A DNA stretch of 64,000 nt from Acuticoccus kalidii. Its GTDB lineage: Bacteria; Pseudomonadota; Alphaproteobacteria; Rhizobiales; Amorphaceae. The notes beneath the pieces were generated by a model. The model was given only the letters and a program-made list of their open reading frames with translations, had not been told where the DNA came from and searched no databases. Location: the NCBI RefSeq assembly GCF_021556395.1, contig NZ_JAKGCS010000010.1, positions 186,001-250,000 of the forward strand, in the 5' to 3' direction. The translations under genes were made by a program, and so were the position numbers. How positions within the stretch are numbered: the first letter of the stretch is position 1; every line of letters begins with the position of its first letter. Shown in pieces: positions 18,334 to 25,979 of this stretch.

Positions 18334-19607
18334 GCCTCAACATTCTCGCGGTCCTCGCGCTGACGCTGCTGGTGGGGATGCCCATCTTCGCAGCCCTCGC
18401 GCTGACGACCTTTTCGATCCTCTCGGCGACCTCGTCCGTGCCCTTGTCGGTCGTGGCGCAGCGCATGTTTGCGGGGATCGACAATTTCACTCTCCTGTCG
18501 ATCCCGCTTTTCATCCTCGCCGCCGAGCTGATGCGCATCGGCGGTCTCGCCGAGCGGCTCGTGGCGCTCGCCGAGGCGTTGGTCGGATGGTTTTCGGGGG
18601 GGCTCGCGTTCGCGGCGGTGCTCGCCTGCGTCTTCTTCGCCTCGATCTCCGGCTCCTCGCCGGCGACGCTCGCCGCGATCGGCACGATCCTCATTCCGGT
18701 GATGATCAATGCGGGGTACGGCAAGGCCTTCAGCGTCGGCCTCGTGACCACGGCGGGCTCCCTCGGCCTCGTCATTCCTCCGTCGATCACGCTCATCATC
18801 TATGGCGCGGTGACGGGCACCTCGATCGGCCGGCTCTTCGCCGCCGGGATCCTGCCGGGGCTGTTCCTCGCGGGACTGCTCGGGATCTATTGCTTCGTCC
18901 ATGCGAAACGGTCGGGGATGACGCTGTCGCAGCGGCCGTCGGCGCGGGCGATCGCACGCGCCTTTCGCGGGGCAGCGTGGGGGCTCTTTTTGCCGGTGAT
19001 CTTGCTCGGCGGCATCTATAGCGGCGTCTTTACGCCGACCGAATCGGCCGCCGTCGCGTGCGTCTATGGCGCGTTCGTGGGCATCGTCGTCTATCGCCAG
19101 ATCGGCCTTCGCGAAATGCGCGACATCCTCGTCAATGCGGGGCTGATCTCCTCGACATTGCTCCTCATCACGGCCGGCGCCTCGGCGCTCTCGTGGCTCC
19201 TCGCGAGCAACGCCATCCCGCGTGAGCTCGCCCAGACGATGCTCTCGGCGAGCGATCAGCCGGTGATCATCGTCCTGATGCTGAACCTCATCCTGCTCGT
19301 CGCCGGTTGTTTCCTCGACGGCGCGTCGGCGGTCATCGTCCTCGCCCCGCTCCTCGAGCCGGTCGCGCGCGATGTCGGGATCGATCCCGTCCATTTCGGC
19401 ATCATCACGCTCATCAATGTCGAGATCGGGATGCTGACGCCGCCTGTGGGGCTCAATCTCTTCGTGGCGTGTCATATCGCGGGGATGCCGCTGCTCGCCG
19501 TGGCGCGCGCGGTGTTGCCGAGCCTCGGGGTGCTGCTCCTCGGGCTCATCGTCATCACGTTCGTGCCGTGGCTGAGCCTCGCGCTGCCGAACCTTCTCTA
19601 TCCGTGA
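18330..19607 (+). CDS. dctM: TRAP transporter large permease DctM
   Basis: A 425-residue polytopic protein, the Na+-driven channel subunit of the TRAP importer. Family segments include SIPLFILAAELMRIGG, FASISGSSPATLAAIG and GSLGLVIPPSITLIIYG. The frame opens at 18315, but ATG 18330 overlaps the dctQ stop (ATGA) and fits the family start. It is followed 10 bases later by the amidohydrolase. Confidence 0.95.
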   Translation: MSLNILAVLALTLLVGMPIFAALALTTFSILSATSSVPLSVVAQRMFAGIDNFTLLSIPLFILAAELMRIGGLAERLVALAEALVGWFSGGLAFAAVLACVFFASISGSSPATLAAIGTILIPVMINAGYGKAFSVGLVTTAGSLGLVIPPSITLIIYGAVTGTSIGRLFAAGILPGLFLAGLLGIYCFVHAKRSGMTLSQRPSARAIARAFRGAAWGLFLPVILLGGIYSGVFTPTESAAVACVYGAFVGIVVYRQIGLREMRDILVNAGLISSTLLLITAGASALSWLLASNAIPRELAQTMLSASDQPVIIVLMLNLILLVAGCFLDGASAVIVLAPLLEPVARDVGIDPVHFGIITLINVEIGMLTPPVGLNLFVACHIAGMPLLAVARAVLPSLGVLLLGLIVITFVPWLSLALPNLLYP

Positions 19608-19617
19608 GGGGCACGGC

Positions 19618-20979
19618 ATGAACGATGTGCGGATCGACGGCGCCTGCCGGATCGACGGGGAGGGGCGCGCGGTCCCGGTGTGGATCCGGCTCGAAGCCGG
19701 CCGCCTCGCCGCGGTGAGTGCGACGCCGCTCACGCCGAAGGCCGGCGAGGCGGTGCTCGACGCGACGGGGGAGATCGTCGCCCCCGGTCTCGTCAACGCC
19801 CACACCCATTCGACGCTGGCGGCGACGCGCGGCACCACCGACCGGATGGACCACCCGGCCTTCATGTGGACCAATCAGGCCGACACGGTCGGCCGCTCGG
19901 CGGAGGAGATCGCCGCCGTCACGACCCTTGCCGCTGCGGACATGCTGCGCCACGGCATCACCGGCGTCGTCGACCATGTGCCGGAACAGAACGCCACGCT
20001 CGAGGGGGTGGCCCCCATCGTCGAGGTGTGGCGGCGCAGCGGGATGCGGGTTGCGGTGGCGCTGCGGATCTTCGATGGCGCCTATGACGATATCGGCGAT
20101 GGCGGATACGGCCCCGCGGACAATCCGTTGAAGGCGGAGCCGGCGGACGTGCTTCTCGCACGCAGCGAGGAGGCGATCCAGCGCTGGCACCGGCCGGAGG
20201 TGGGGCTCAAGGTCTATCCCGCCCCGTCGAACTCGGAACGGTGCGGCGACGCGCTTCTCGCCGGCGCCCACGCGCTTGCCGAGCGTTACGATACCGGCTT
20301 CCACGCCCACCTTCTGGAAACGCGCGTTCAGCGCGAGACATGCCTTGCGACCCGCGGCATTACCCCGGTGGAGCGGCTTGCCCGCCTCGGTGCGCTGTCG
20401 GCGCGGACGAGCTTTGCCCATTGCGTCTGGTGCGACGAGGCGGACATTGCGCGGATGGCGGAGGCCGGGGCCGTCGTCGTCCACAATCCGCACAGCAACG
20501 CCAAGCTCGGCGTCGGGCTGATGCCGCTCGCCGCCATGCTGGAGGCCGGTTGCACCGTCGCTCTCGGCACCGACGGCGCGGCCACCAACGACACGCTCGA
20601 CATTCATGAGACGATGGCCCTCGCGCTGCTGCTGCAACGGGCGAGCGGTGCGCTCGCCCGCCCGCGATGGCCGACGGCGCGCGACGCGCTGGCGATGGCG
20701 ACGGCGGGAGGCGCCGCGGCGCTCTTGGAAACGGGAATGGCGGGGACGCTGTCGGTCGGCGCATGGGCCGACCCCGTTTTCTATAGGGCCGACGGAATGG
20801 CGCTCGCCCCGGCGAACGATCTCGCCGAGCAGCTCGTCTTTGCCGAGCGCGGGCGCTCGGTCACCCGTGTCATCGCCGCCGGTCGGACCCTGTTCGAGGC
20901 CGGCCGCTGGACGACGCTCGACGTGGAAGGGGCACTGTCGGTCGCCGAGACCATGCGCCGGCGACGGCGGGCGCATTAA
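19618..20979 (+). CDS. amidohydrolase family protein (cytosine deaminase / chlorohydrolase type)
   Basis: A 453-residue metal-dependent hydrolase or deaminase of the TrzA/AtzA/SAH-deaminase branch. Metal ligands can be read: NAHTH (His62, His64), FHAHLLET (His229/His231, Glu234), SFAHC (His268) and GTDGAATND (Asp319). The composite beta-domain surrounds the barrel. Its place as last gene of the TRAP operon suggests that it acts on the imported carboxylate-bearing compound, for example by deamination or dechlorination of a ring. The exact substrate is unknown. Confidence 0.9.
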   Translation: MNDVRIDGACRIDGEGRAVPVWIRLEAGRLAAVSATPLTPKAGEAVLDATGEIVAPGLVNAHTHSTLAATRGTTDRMDHPAFMWTNQADTVGRSAEEIAAVTTLAAADMLRHGITGVVDHVPEQNATLEGVAPIVEVWRRSGMRVAVALRIFDGAYDDIGDGGYGPADNPLKAEPADVLLARSEEAIQRWHRPEVGLKVYPAPSNSERCGDALLAGAHALAERYDTGFHAHLLETRVQRETCLATRGITPVERLARLGALSARTSFAHCVWCDEADIARMAEAGAVVVHNPHSNAKLGVGLMPLAAMLEAGCTVALGTDGAATNDTLDIHETMALALLLQRASGALARPRWPTARDALAMATAGGAAALLETGMAGTLSVGAWADPVFYRADGMALAPANDLAEQLVFAERGRSVTRVIAAGRTLFEAGRWTTLDVEGALSVAETMRRRRRAH

Positions 20980-21143
20980 GCGAGGCGGACGACCGGCCTC
21001 GCGGTGAAGGCGGGGCGAGGGGCGATCTCCTCCCCAATCCCCGCCAGCGCCGGCGAGGATTGGGATGGCCGGATGACGGGGCGACGCCCGCAAATCCGAC
21101 CGACGATCGCGTCACGGGGAGAGGCAACGGCGCGCCTCTCCGG

Positions 21144-22517
21144 TCAGGGCGATTCGGAGAAAGACGCGCCGTCACGGCGGAGCCGCACCATTTGAGCGGC
21201 GGACCGGGGGGCCAGCGCCGCCGTTTCGATCTCCGCTGCGCGTCCCGGCTCCTTGGTGGCCGCCGTAGTGGCGCATTGGGGAATGGTGGTGTCGAAGAAA
21301 TCGAGCGGCAGGTGGCGCGCTTCGGTGACGATGAGATTGCGGTTCTCGTCCCACCCCGAATCGCGCTCCCAGACGAGTTCGCCCCGCCCGTTCACCTCGA
21401 ACACGCGCCCGTGCTGCGGCTCCGTGATCAGGATATTGCCCGACGGCAGAAGCTGATGCTTGCCGCGCTCGGCGGTGTAGAACGGAATCTCGTCGTTCCC
21501 CGCGAAGAGAACCTCCGTCACACGCGTCTTCGGGTCGATCCGCAGAATGCGCGACTGGTTGGTGCCGGTGTTGTTGTCGAACACCGTGATCGTTCCGTCC
21601 GGCTCGAAGTCCGGGTCGTGCTGTTTGAGCCAGGGGCCGCTCTGCCACCATTTGAATTCGCCGCTCTCTCGGTCGACGACCGCGACGAGGTTGAGCTCGC
21701 GCAACGAGATCAGAAGATCACCGACGGCGAATTGGGGGAAAGCGTCGGCCATTTCCGGGCGCAACGGCTCAACGTCGTTCGCGTGGAACGCATCGTTCTC
21801 ATATTTCAGCGGCGCGGTGTCGCCTTGGATATGGGTGCGGACGCCGAGAATGCCCTGCTGACCGATCCCGGCGTTCATCATGTCGTTTTCGATGTCGACG
21901 ATCTTGGTGGCCTCTCCGGTCTCGATATCGACATGGACGATTTCGAGATCGCGCCAGCCGATCAGCCCGTTCGGAACGTCGCGGCCGATGATGTGGTGGA
22001 ACGGGCCGGGTGTCGCCCACACGACGTTGCCGCACGCGTCGAAGCGGACGAGCCTGTCGCCGGCATCGAAGGAGAGGACGAGCGAGCCGTCTTCCAGAAC
22101 CTCCATGCCGTGCAGCATGGTGTTGAGCGGATTGAGCCCCTCAGGATCGGCCTTCGCATAGTCGATCGGCCAGCGGTGCACTTCCGCGCCGCTCGTATCA
22201 TACATCGTGACGACGAAGGGCGACTGGTCCTGGTCGCGCGAAAGGCCGGCGATCAGCGTGTAGCCGGGCGTCACCTCATCGGGGCGGGGGACGACGAAGC
22301 GGTCGGCCTCGCCCGGAACGCGCGCCGGGACGAGATGGCGCGTCGGCTCGAGGCCGATATCGTTCTTCCAGTATTTTCCGAGATCGCGCACCGTATCGGT
22401 CGCCAACGACACCTGGGGGTTGGGGAACCAGTCGTTCCGTCCGGCGACGACCCCGTAGCCGGTTGCGAGCACCGCGATCGAGACGACGAATCCGATGATA
22501 GGCAGTTTTTCTGACAT
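21144..22517 (-). CDS. arylsulfotransferase (ASST)-like membrane-anchored propeller protein
   Basis: A 457-residue protein with one N-terminal hydrophobic anchor (LPIIGFVVSIAVLATGYGVVAG) and a large exported domain. Repeated blades of the form DGSLVLSFDAGDRLVRFDACGNVVW and SGNILITEPQHGRVFEVNGRGELVWE are those of the arylsulfotransferase six-blade propeller. Several His residues (HGMEVLEDG, FHHIIGRD, FHANDVEP, GKHQLLPSG) are candidates for the sulfo-acceptor His of ASST. ATG 22517 follows GAAGGT, so it is preferred over ATG 22532. It lies last in a three-gene set with a PAPS-type sulfotransferase. Confidence 0.85.
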   Translation of the reverse strand: MSEKLPIIGFVVSIAVLATGYGVVAGRNDWFPNPQVSLATDTVRDLGKYWKNDIGLEPTRHLVPARVPGEADRFVVPRPDEVTPGYTLIAGLSRDQDQSPFVVTMYDTSGAEVHRWPIDYAKADPEGLNPLNTMLHGMEVLEDGSLVLSFDAGDRLVRFDACGNVVWATPGPFHHIIGRDVPNGLIGWRDLEIVHVDIETGEATKIVDIENDMMNAGIGQQGILGVRTHIQGDTAPLKYENDAFHANDVEPLRPEMADAFPQFAVGDLLISLRELNLVAVVDRESGEFKWWQSGPWLKQHDPDFEPDGTITVFDNNTGTNQSRILRIDPKTRVTEVLFAGNDEIPFYTAERGKHQLLPSGNILITEPQHGRVFEVNGRGELVWERDSGWDENRNLIVTEARHLPLDFFDTTIPQCATTAATKEPGRAAEIETAALAPRSAAQMVRLRRDGASFSESP

Positions 22518-22589
22518 TTTACCTTCAGACATCTGGAAACGATGACAGGTGGGTCCGGGCGGATCCGGGGGACCGGACCCGCCGCGTGC

Positions 22590-24056
22590 TCACGGGGTGA
22601 GGCAGCGTGCGCTGAGGCGTGCGTGGAGTTCGCGCGTCCGCTCCACGCGGTCGGCCGCAGCCGCCTCGGGCGGGTCGGCCGGACGGGATGGACGGAAGCG
22701 GGAGGCGGATCCGACCAAGTCCTCGGGCTCCTGCAGCGCCAAAGCGTCGGCCAGGGCGAGGAGGTGGCGCGCCGGCTCTGCCGATAGCGCGTCATGGTCG
22801 ACGAAGATCGCGCGATCGCCGGCCGTCGCGAGGACATTCTCGTAGGTGTCGGCCCAATAGCGGAGCCAATGGTCGAGATGGTCGGCCTCCTCGCGCGGAG
22901 GCGGGTCGCCCTCGAAAACGATGGGGCGCAGCGCGGCGCCGAACTCGAAGTGGCCAATCCCCTCCATATATCGCCGTCCGAAGGGCTCGCGGGCGTGCAG
23001 CTCGGTGAAGCGGCGATGCTGGCGCAGGAGCGAAGCGGCGTGGGCGAGGGGATCGCGCACGGGGATCACGATCGAGGCATCCGGCGCGATCTCCTCCAGG
23101 AGGCCGAGGCGCGCGATATTGGTGTTGTTCTTCGACAGATAGCGGGTCGCGCCCGGTTGCGAGGCGACGATCTTCGCCCGGTGGCGGCGGAAGAACGCCT
23201 CGAACGCCTCCTGCCGCTCCTCGGCCGACCATGCCGTGATCCGGTCGCGCCGATAGTGGCCCTTCCAGAAGGCCATCCACACCATCTCCTCGAACGCCTC
23301 CGGGCTGTCGAACCCGATCGTCAGCCCATCCCCGTGCGCCCGCTCGGCGAGGCCGTCATCCTTCTGGAACGACTTCGTGAGGTCGCTCCAGAGGAGCGGG
23401 GCGAGGGTGAAGGGCATGTGCCGATAGGTGGCGGAGGCGAATTCGCGCTGCGCCGCCAGCGTTTCGAGGAGGATCGTCGTTCCCGCCCGTGCGAGCGAAG
23501 TGACGAAGACCGGGCGTTGCGCCGTCTCGATGTCGATCCGATCGGAAAAGCGCGAGGTCTCGACGTCGGCGAGCGCCTTTTGAAGGCCCGGCGCCGCGAA
23601 GGCGATGCGGTGGAGCGCCCGGTCGAGCGTTCCATAGGGAAGCGCCTGCGCCTCGTCGGCCGCGGCCTCAGCGGGCGGAGCGCGACGGCGCACCACGAGC
23701 CAGAGCGCGACGGCCGCGACGGAGGAGACGAGAAGGAAGATCCAGTTGCTGCCGAGCGCCACCGCCTCGCTCGCGGTATAGAGCCCGACGAGCGTCCCCA
23801 GCCAGACGATGAGGATCGCCGCACCGATCGAAATGGCGCCGATCGCGCCGATGCGGAAGAAGCCGAGAAAGAGCCGGCCGGCGGCGCGGCGGATGAGTTG
23901 CTCCTTCTCGGTGTCGCCGAGCTCCGGGGAGGACATGACGGCGCCGGCCTCGCGGGCGGTAAGCACCAACCCGGAGCCGACCTCCTCGGCCTTGAGCATC
24001 CTCAGCGCGAATATGAAGGCGACGATGCCCAGCCCGAGGGCAATGACGATGACCAC
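22590..24056 (-). CDS. membrane-anchored sulfotransferase
   Basis: A 488-residue protein with three N-terminal hydrophobic segments (about 2-18, 68-92 and 103-122), then a cytosolic sulfotransferase domain (about 150-488). The PAPS-binding loop is VFVTSLARAGTTILLETLA (Arg190-Thr194) and the 3'-phosphate site is SIVIPVRDPLAHAASLL. The start is GTG 24056, 3 bases after the stop of the small membrane protein, so the two are probably coupled. Sulfotransferases of this type modify glycans, lipids or tyrosines; the acceptor is unknown. Confidence 0.88.
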   Translation of the reverse strand: MVIVIALGLGIVAFIFALRMLKAEEVGSGLVLTAREAGAVMSSPELGDTEKEQLIRRAAGRLFLGFFRIGAIGAISIGAAILIVWLGTLVGLYTASEAVALGSNWIFLLVSSVAAVALWLVVRRRAPPAEAAADEAQALPYGTLDRALHRIAFAAPGLQKALADVETSRFSDRIDIETAQRPVFVTSLARAGTTILLETLAAQREFASATYRHMPFTLAPLLWSDLTKSFQKDDGLAERAHGDGLTIGFDSPEAFEEMVWMAFWKGHYRRDRITAWSAEERQEAFEAFFRRHRAKIVASQPGATRYLSKNNTNIARLGLLEEIAPDASIVIPVRDPLAHAASLLRQHRRFTELHAREPFGRRYMEGIGHFEFGAALRPIVFEGDPPPREEADHLDHWLRYWADTYENVLATAGDRAIFVDHDALSAEPARHLLALADALALQEPEDLVGSASRFRPSRPADPPEAAAADRVERTRELHARLSARCLTP

Positions 24057-24059
24057 AGA

Positions 24060-24329
24060 TCAGCGCGGCCCCACCTCGGGTGTCTCGGGGGGATGTTGCT
24101 CGGCCGCCCGGCGCTTCATGAGCCGCTTGACCGGGTACCAGACGAAGCCGACGACGGCGAAGAAGATCGCGGCCATCAGGGCGACGACGGTGCCGATCGC
24201 GGTGAGTCCGGCGCCCGGCCCGACATAGGCGTGAGCGGCATCGGGAACGGCGGTTACGATCGCGGCGACGGCGAGGGTCGGGACAATGAAACGGATCGTC
24301 GACCAGGTTCTGGTAGCGGTAGCACGCAT
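24060..24329 (-). CDS. small membrane protein with YVGPGAG motif
   Basis: An 89-residue protein with a signal-peptide-like N-terminus (RFIVPTLAVAAIVTAVPDAAHA), the sequence AYVGPGAGLTAIG immediately after the predicted cleavage site, one transmembrane helix (VVALMAAIFFAVVGFVWYPV) and a basic tail VKRLMKRR. ATG 24329 follows AAGGAGTG. Small proteins with a Y-[VI]-GPGAG motif are, as far as I recall, found next to export-linked sulfotransferase and phosphatase genes in proteobacteria; no function is known. It is the first gene of the sulfotransfer set. Confidence 0.8.
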   Translation of the reverse strand: MRATATRTWSTIRFIVPTLAVAAIVTAVPDAAHAYVGPGAGLTAIGTVVALMAAIFFAVVGFVWYPVKRLMKRRAAEQHPPETPEVGPR

Positions 24330-25469
24330 GACCACACTCCTTACAAACGACGACGGAGAGCGCACGATGTCCTCTCCGGCGGCGGAATAAAGGAAGAGGA
24401 AAACGGCGAGGGTCGGGCGCCACGGGGTCGGGATCGTGATCGCGCCACAGCGCATAATGGCAGAGATGTGACTGTTTTGGCGCGCCACATGGCGGTGCGC
24501 CGATTGCGTTGCCTTCCGGCATCGCGGCAACGCAAATTCGGGGTATCGGCAGACATTCTGCGCCCCGATTGCCGCTCCGGCTTGGGGCCTGACGAATGAA
24601 GCAAACGATCTACTCGACGATGTTTTTCGCGCTGCGGGTCGCATTTGACCACGCTCCCGCCCCATTCCGCGCCGTTCGAGCGCCTGACTGTGGTTCGCGT
24701 CAAATTGCCACCATCCGATAGAATCGGCGTTTTCGACGTCCGACGGCGGCCGGGTGGCGGCTGGTTTTGACGTTGTAGAAATCCAATCTTGCGGCGCGGG
24801 CGAACCGGACGCGGCGTCCGTCGGCAGCCTTCAAGTCAGCATCATTCGAAATGTCGCGGCGGCCGGCGCGCGCCGTCAGGGGGCAGAGCACCCCGTGCAC
24901 CGGCGACGATGCGCCCGATTGGGGCGACGGTCGCCGCGTCTTGGATTTCGTCCCATCCGAGCCCGCGCCGCCCCCGTTTATAATCATAATAAGAACGAGC
25001 GCAATCGAGAGAACATTTGAATAGTTGTTGTTCGATCTCTACGTATTGAATCAATATAGAGTGTAAGAATGGCACGTGTTTCTGATGAATGCGCACGAGA
25101 CGAATCGTATTGACTCGATGTTATCTCTCTGCGACACGACAGGCATGGCCACATTTCGATGAAATCATCGTTTCGTTTTCTTTGACGTCTGCGATGGTTT
25201 TCCGAACGATGGTCGTCGTCAGGTTGTATTGGGACATCGCCGCCGTGATCACGCACCGTTCGAAACCGATTCAATAACCGTTCGGCTTTGCGTCGCACGT
25301 GCCGGTGTCGCGTGTGTTTTCCGAGTGCGAATTAGTATTCATGCACCTGTTTGGTGCACGGTCGACGCTTTGCTTGAATAATCCGTCTTCAAACCCAGCG
25401 ACATCTCTTTGAGGATCGCATCGTTTTTCTGGCTTCACCGCAGAAGTCAAAGCCTTCAACGGAACACCC
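24330..25469. other. long AT-richer intergenic leader upstream of giant RTX gene
   Basis: About 1.1 kb without a convincing gene. From about 24960 the base composition is clearly richer in A/T than in the rest of the window. It separates the divergent sulfotransfer operon from the giant gene at 25470. It contains two perfect palindromes: TATTGAATCAATA at 25044-25056 and TGCACC-N5-GGTGCA at 25342-25358. Short frames (for example 24754-25020) have no protein-like features. Confidence 0.6.
25342..25358. promoter_or_regulatory. perfect 6-5-6 palindrome, NtrC-type operator consensus
   Basis: TGCACC-TGTTT-GGTGCA lies 112 bases before the start of the 2049-residue protein. It is identical to the enterobacterial NtrC-binding consensus TGCACC-N5-GGTGCA. 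No matching sigma-54 promoter (TGGCAC-N5-TTGC) is seen between it and the start codon, so another dimeric regulator is possible. Confidence 0.45.
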
Positions 25470-25979
25470 ATGAGCACGATAACAATAGACGCGTCCACAT
25501 CGGGCGTGGGAATGGATCTTGAAACATTCCTGCGTGGTGGATTTCTCGACACGCTCGACGCCAATGCCGGCGGCGGTATGCCGGTGTTCGACAATGGCGG
25601 CGCCTTCGAGGGGGACGAAATGTTCCTCGGCTTCGGGACCGGCGCGACGGCGCCTTACGTCTTGGCCCATGGAAATCTTGCTTATTACTTCACGACCCAC
25701 ACCGTTTGGGGCGAAATCAATACAATCGAGTATGGAACACGCGGCGCGGGAGATTTCGACACCGACGGCGCGTTCACGGGCGGCGATGTCGCGCTGCGGA
25801 TCACCGGGCTCGACTTCACCAACGCGCAGCCGGCTGATGCCGCCGAAGAGGCCGAAATCGAAGCGAACGGGGCCGTCCATAATTTCTCGGTCGGCCACAT
25901 GTATGGGCGCAATTATGAGGCGAGCCGTCTCGACCTCTACGCCGACCAGCTCGATTCCTACTCCCAGCATTTCATCGGC
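25470..25979 (+). other. HasA-like hemophore domain 1 of the 2049-aa protein
   Basis: Residues 1-170. The stretch YVLAHGNLAYYFTTHTVWGEINTIEYG aligns with the Serratia HasA region [26 protein letters not shown] that carries heme ligand Tyr75 and its partner His83. The equivalents here are Tyr72 and His77, with a loop three residues shorter. NGAVHNFSVGHMYG (His137) matches HasA GVVHQVVYGLMSG. No His matches HasA His32. The alignment is from memory of the HasA sequence. Confidence 0.75.

Noticed and set aside
24754-25020. An 88-codon plus-strand frame in the leader before the giant gene
   Set aside because: It has no ribosome site, no domain and arginine-rich composition typical of a random frame in GC-rich DNA.
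25070-25085. TGGCACG resembling a -24 element upstream of the giant gene
   Set aside because: The expected TTGC at -12 is absent (TCTG is found), and it lies upstream of the NtrC-like palindrome, the wrong order for a sigma-54 promoter.
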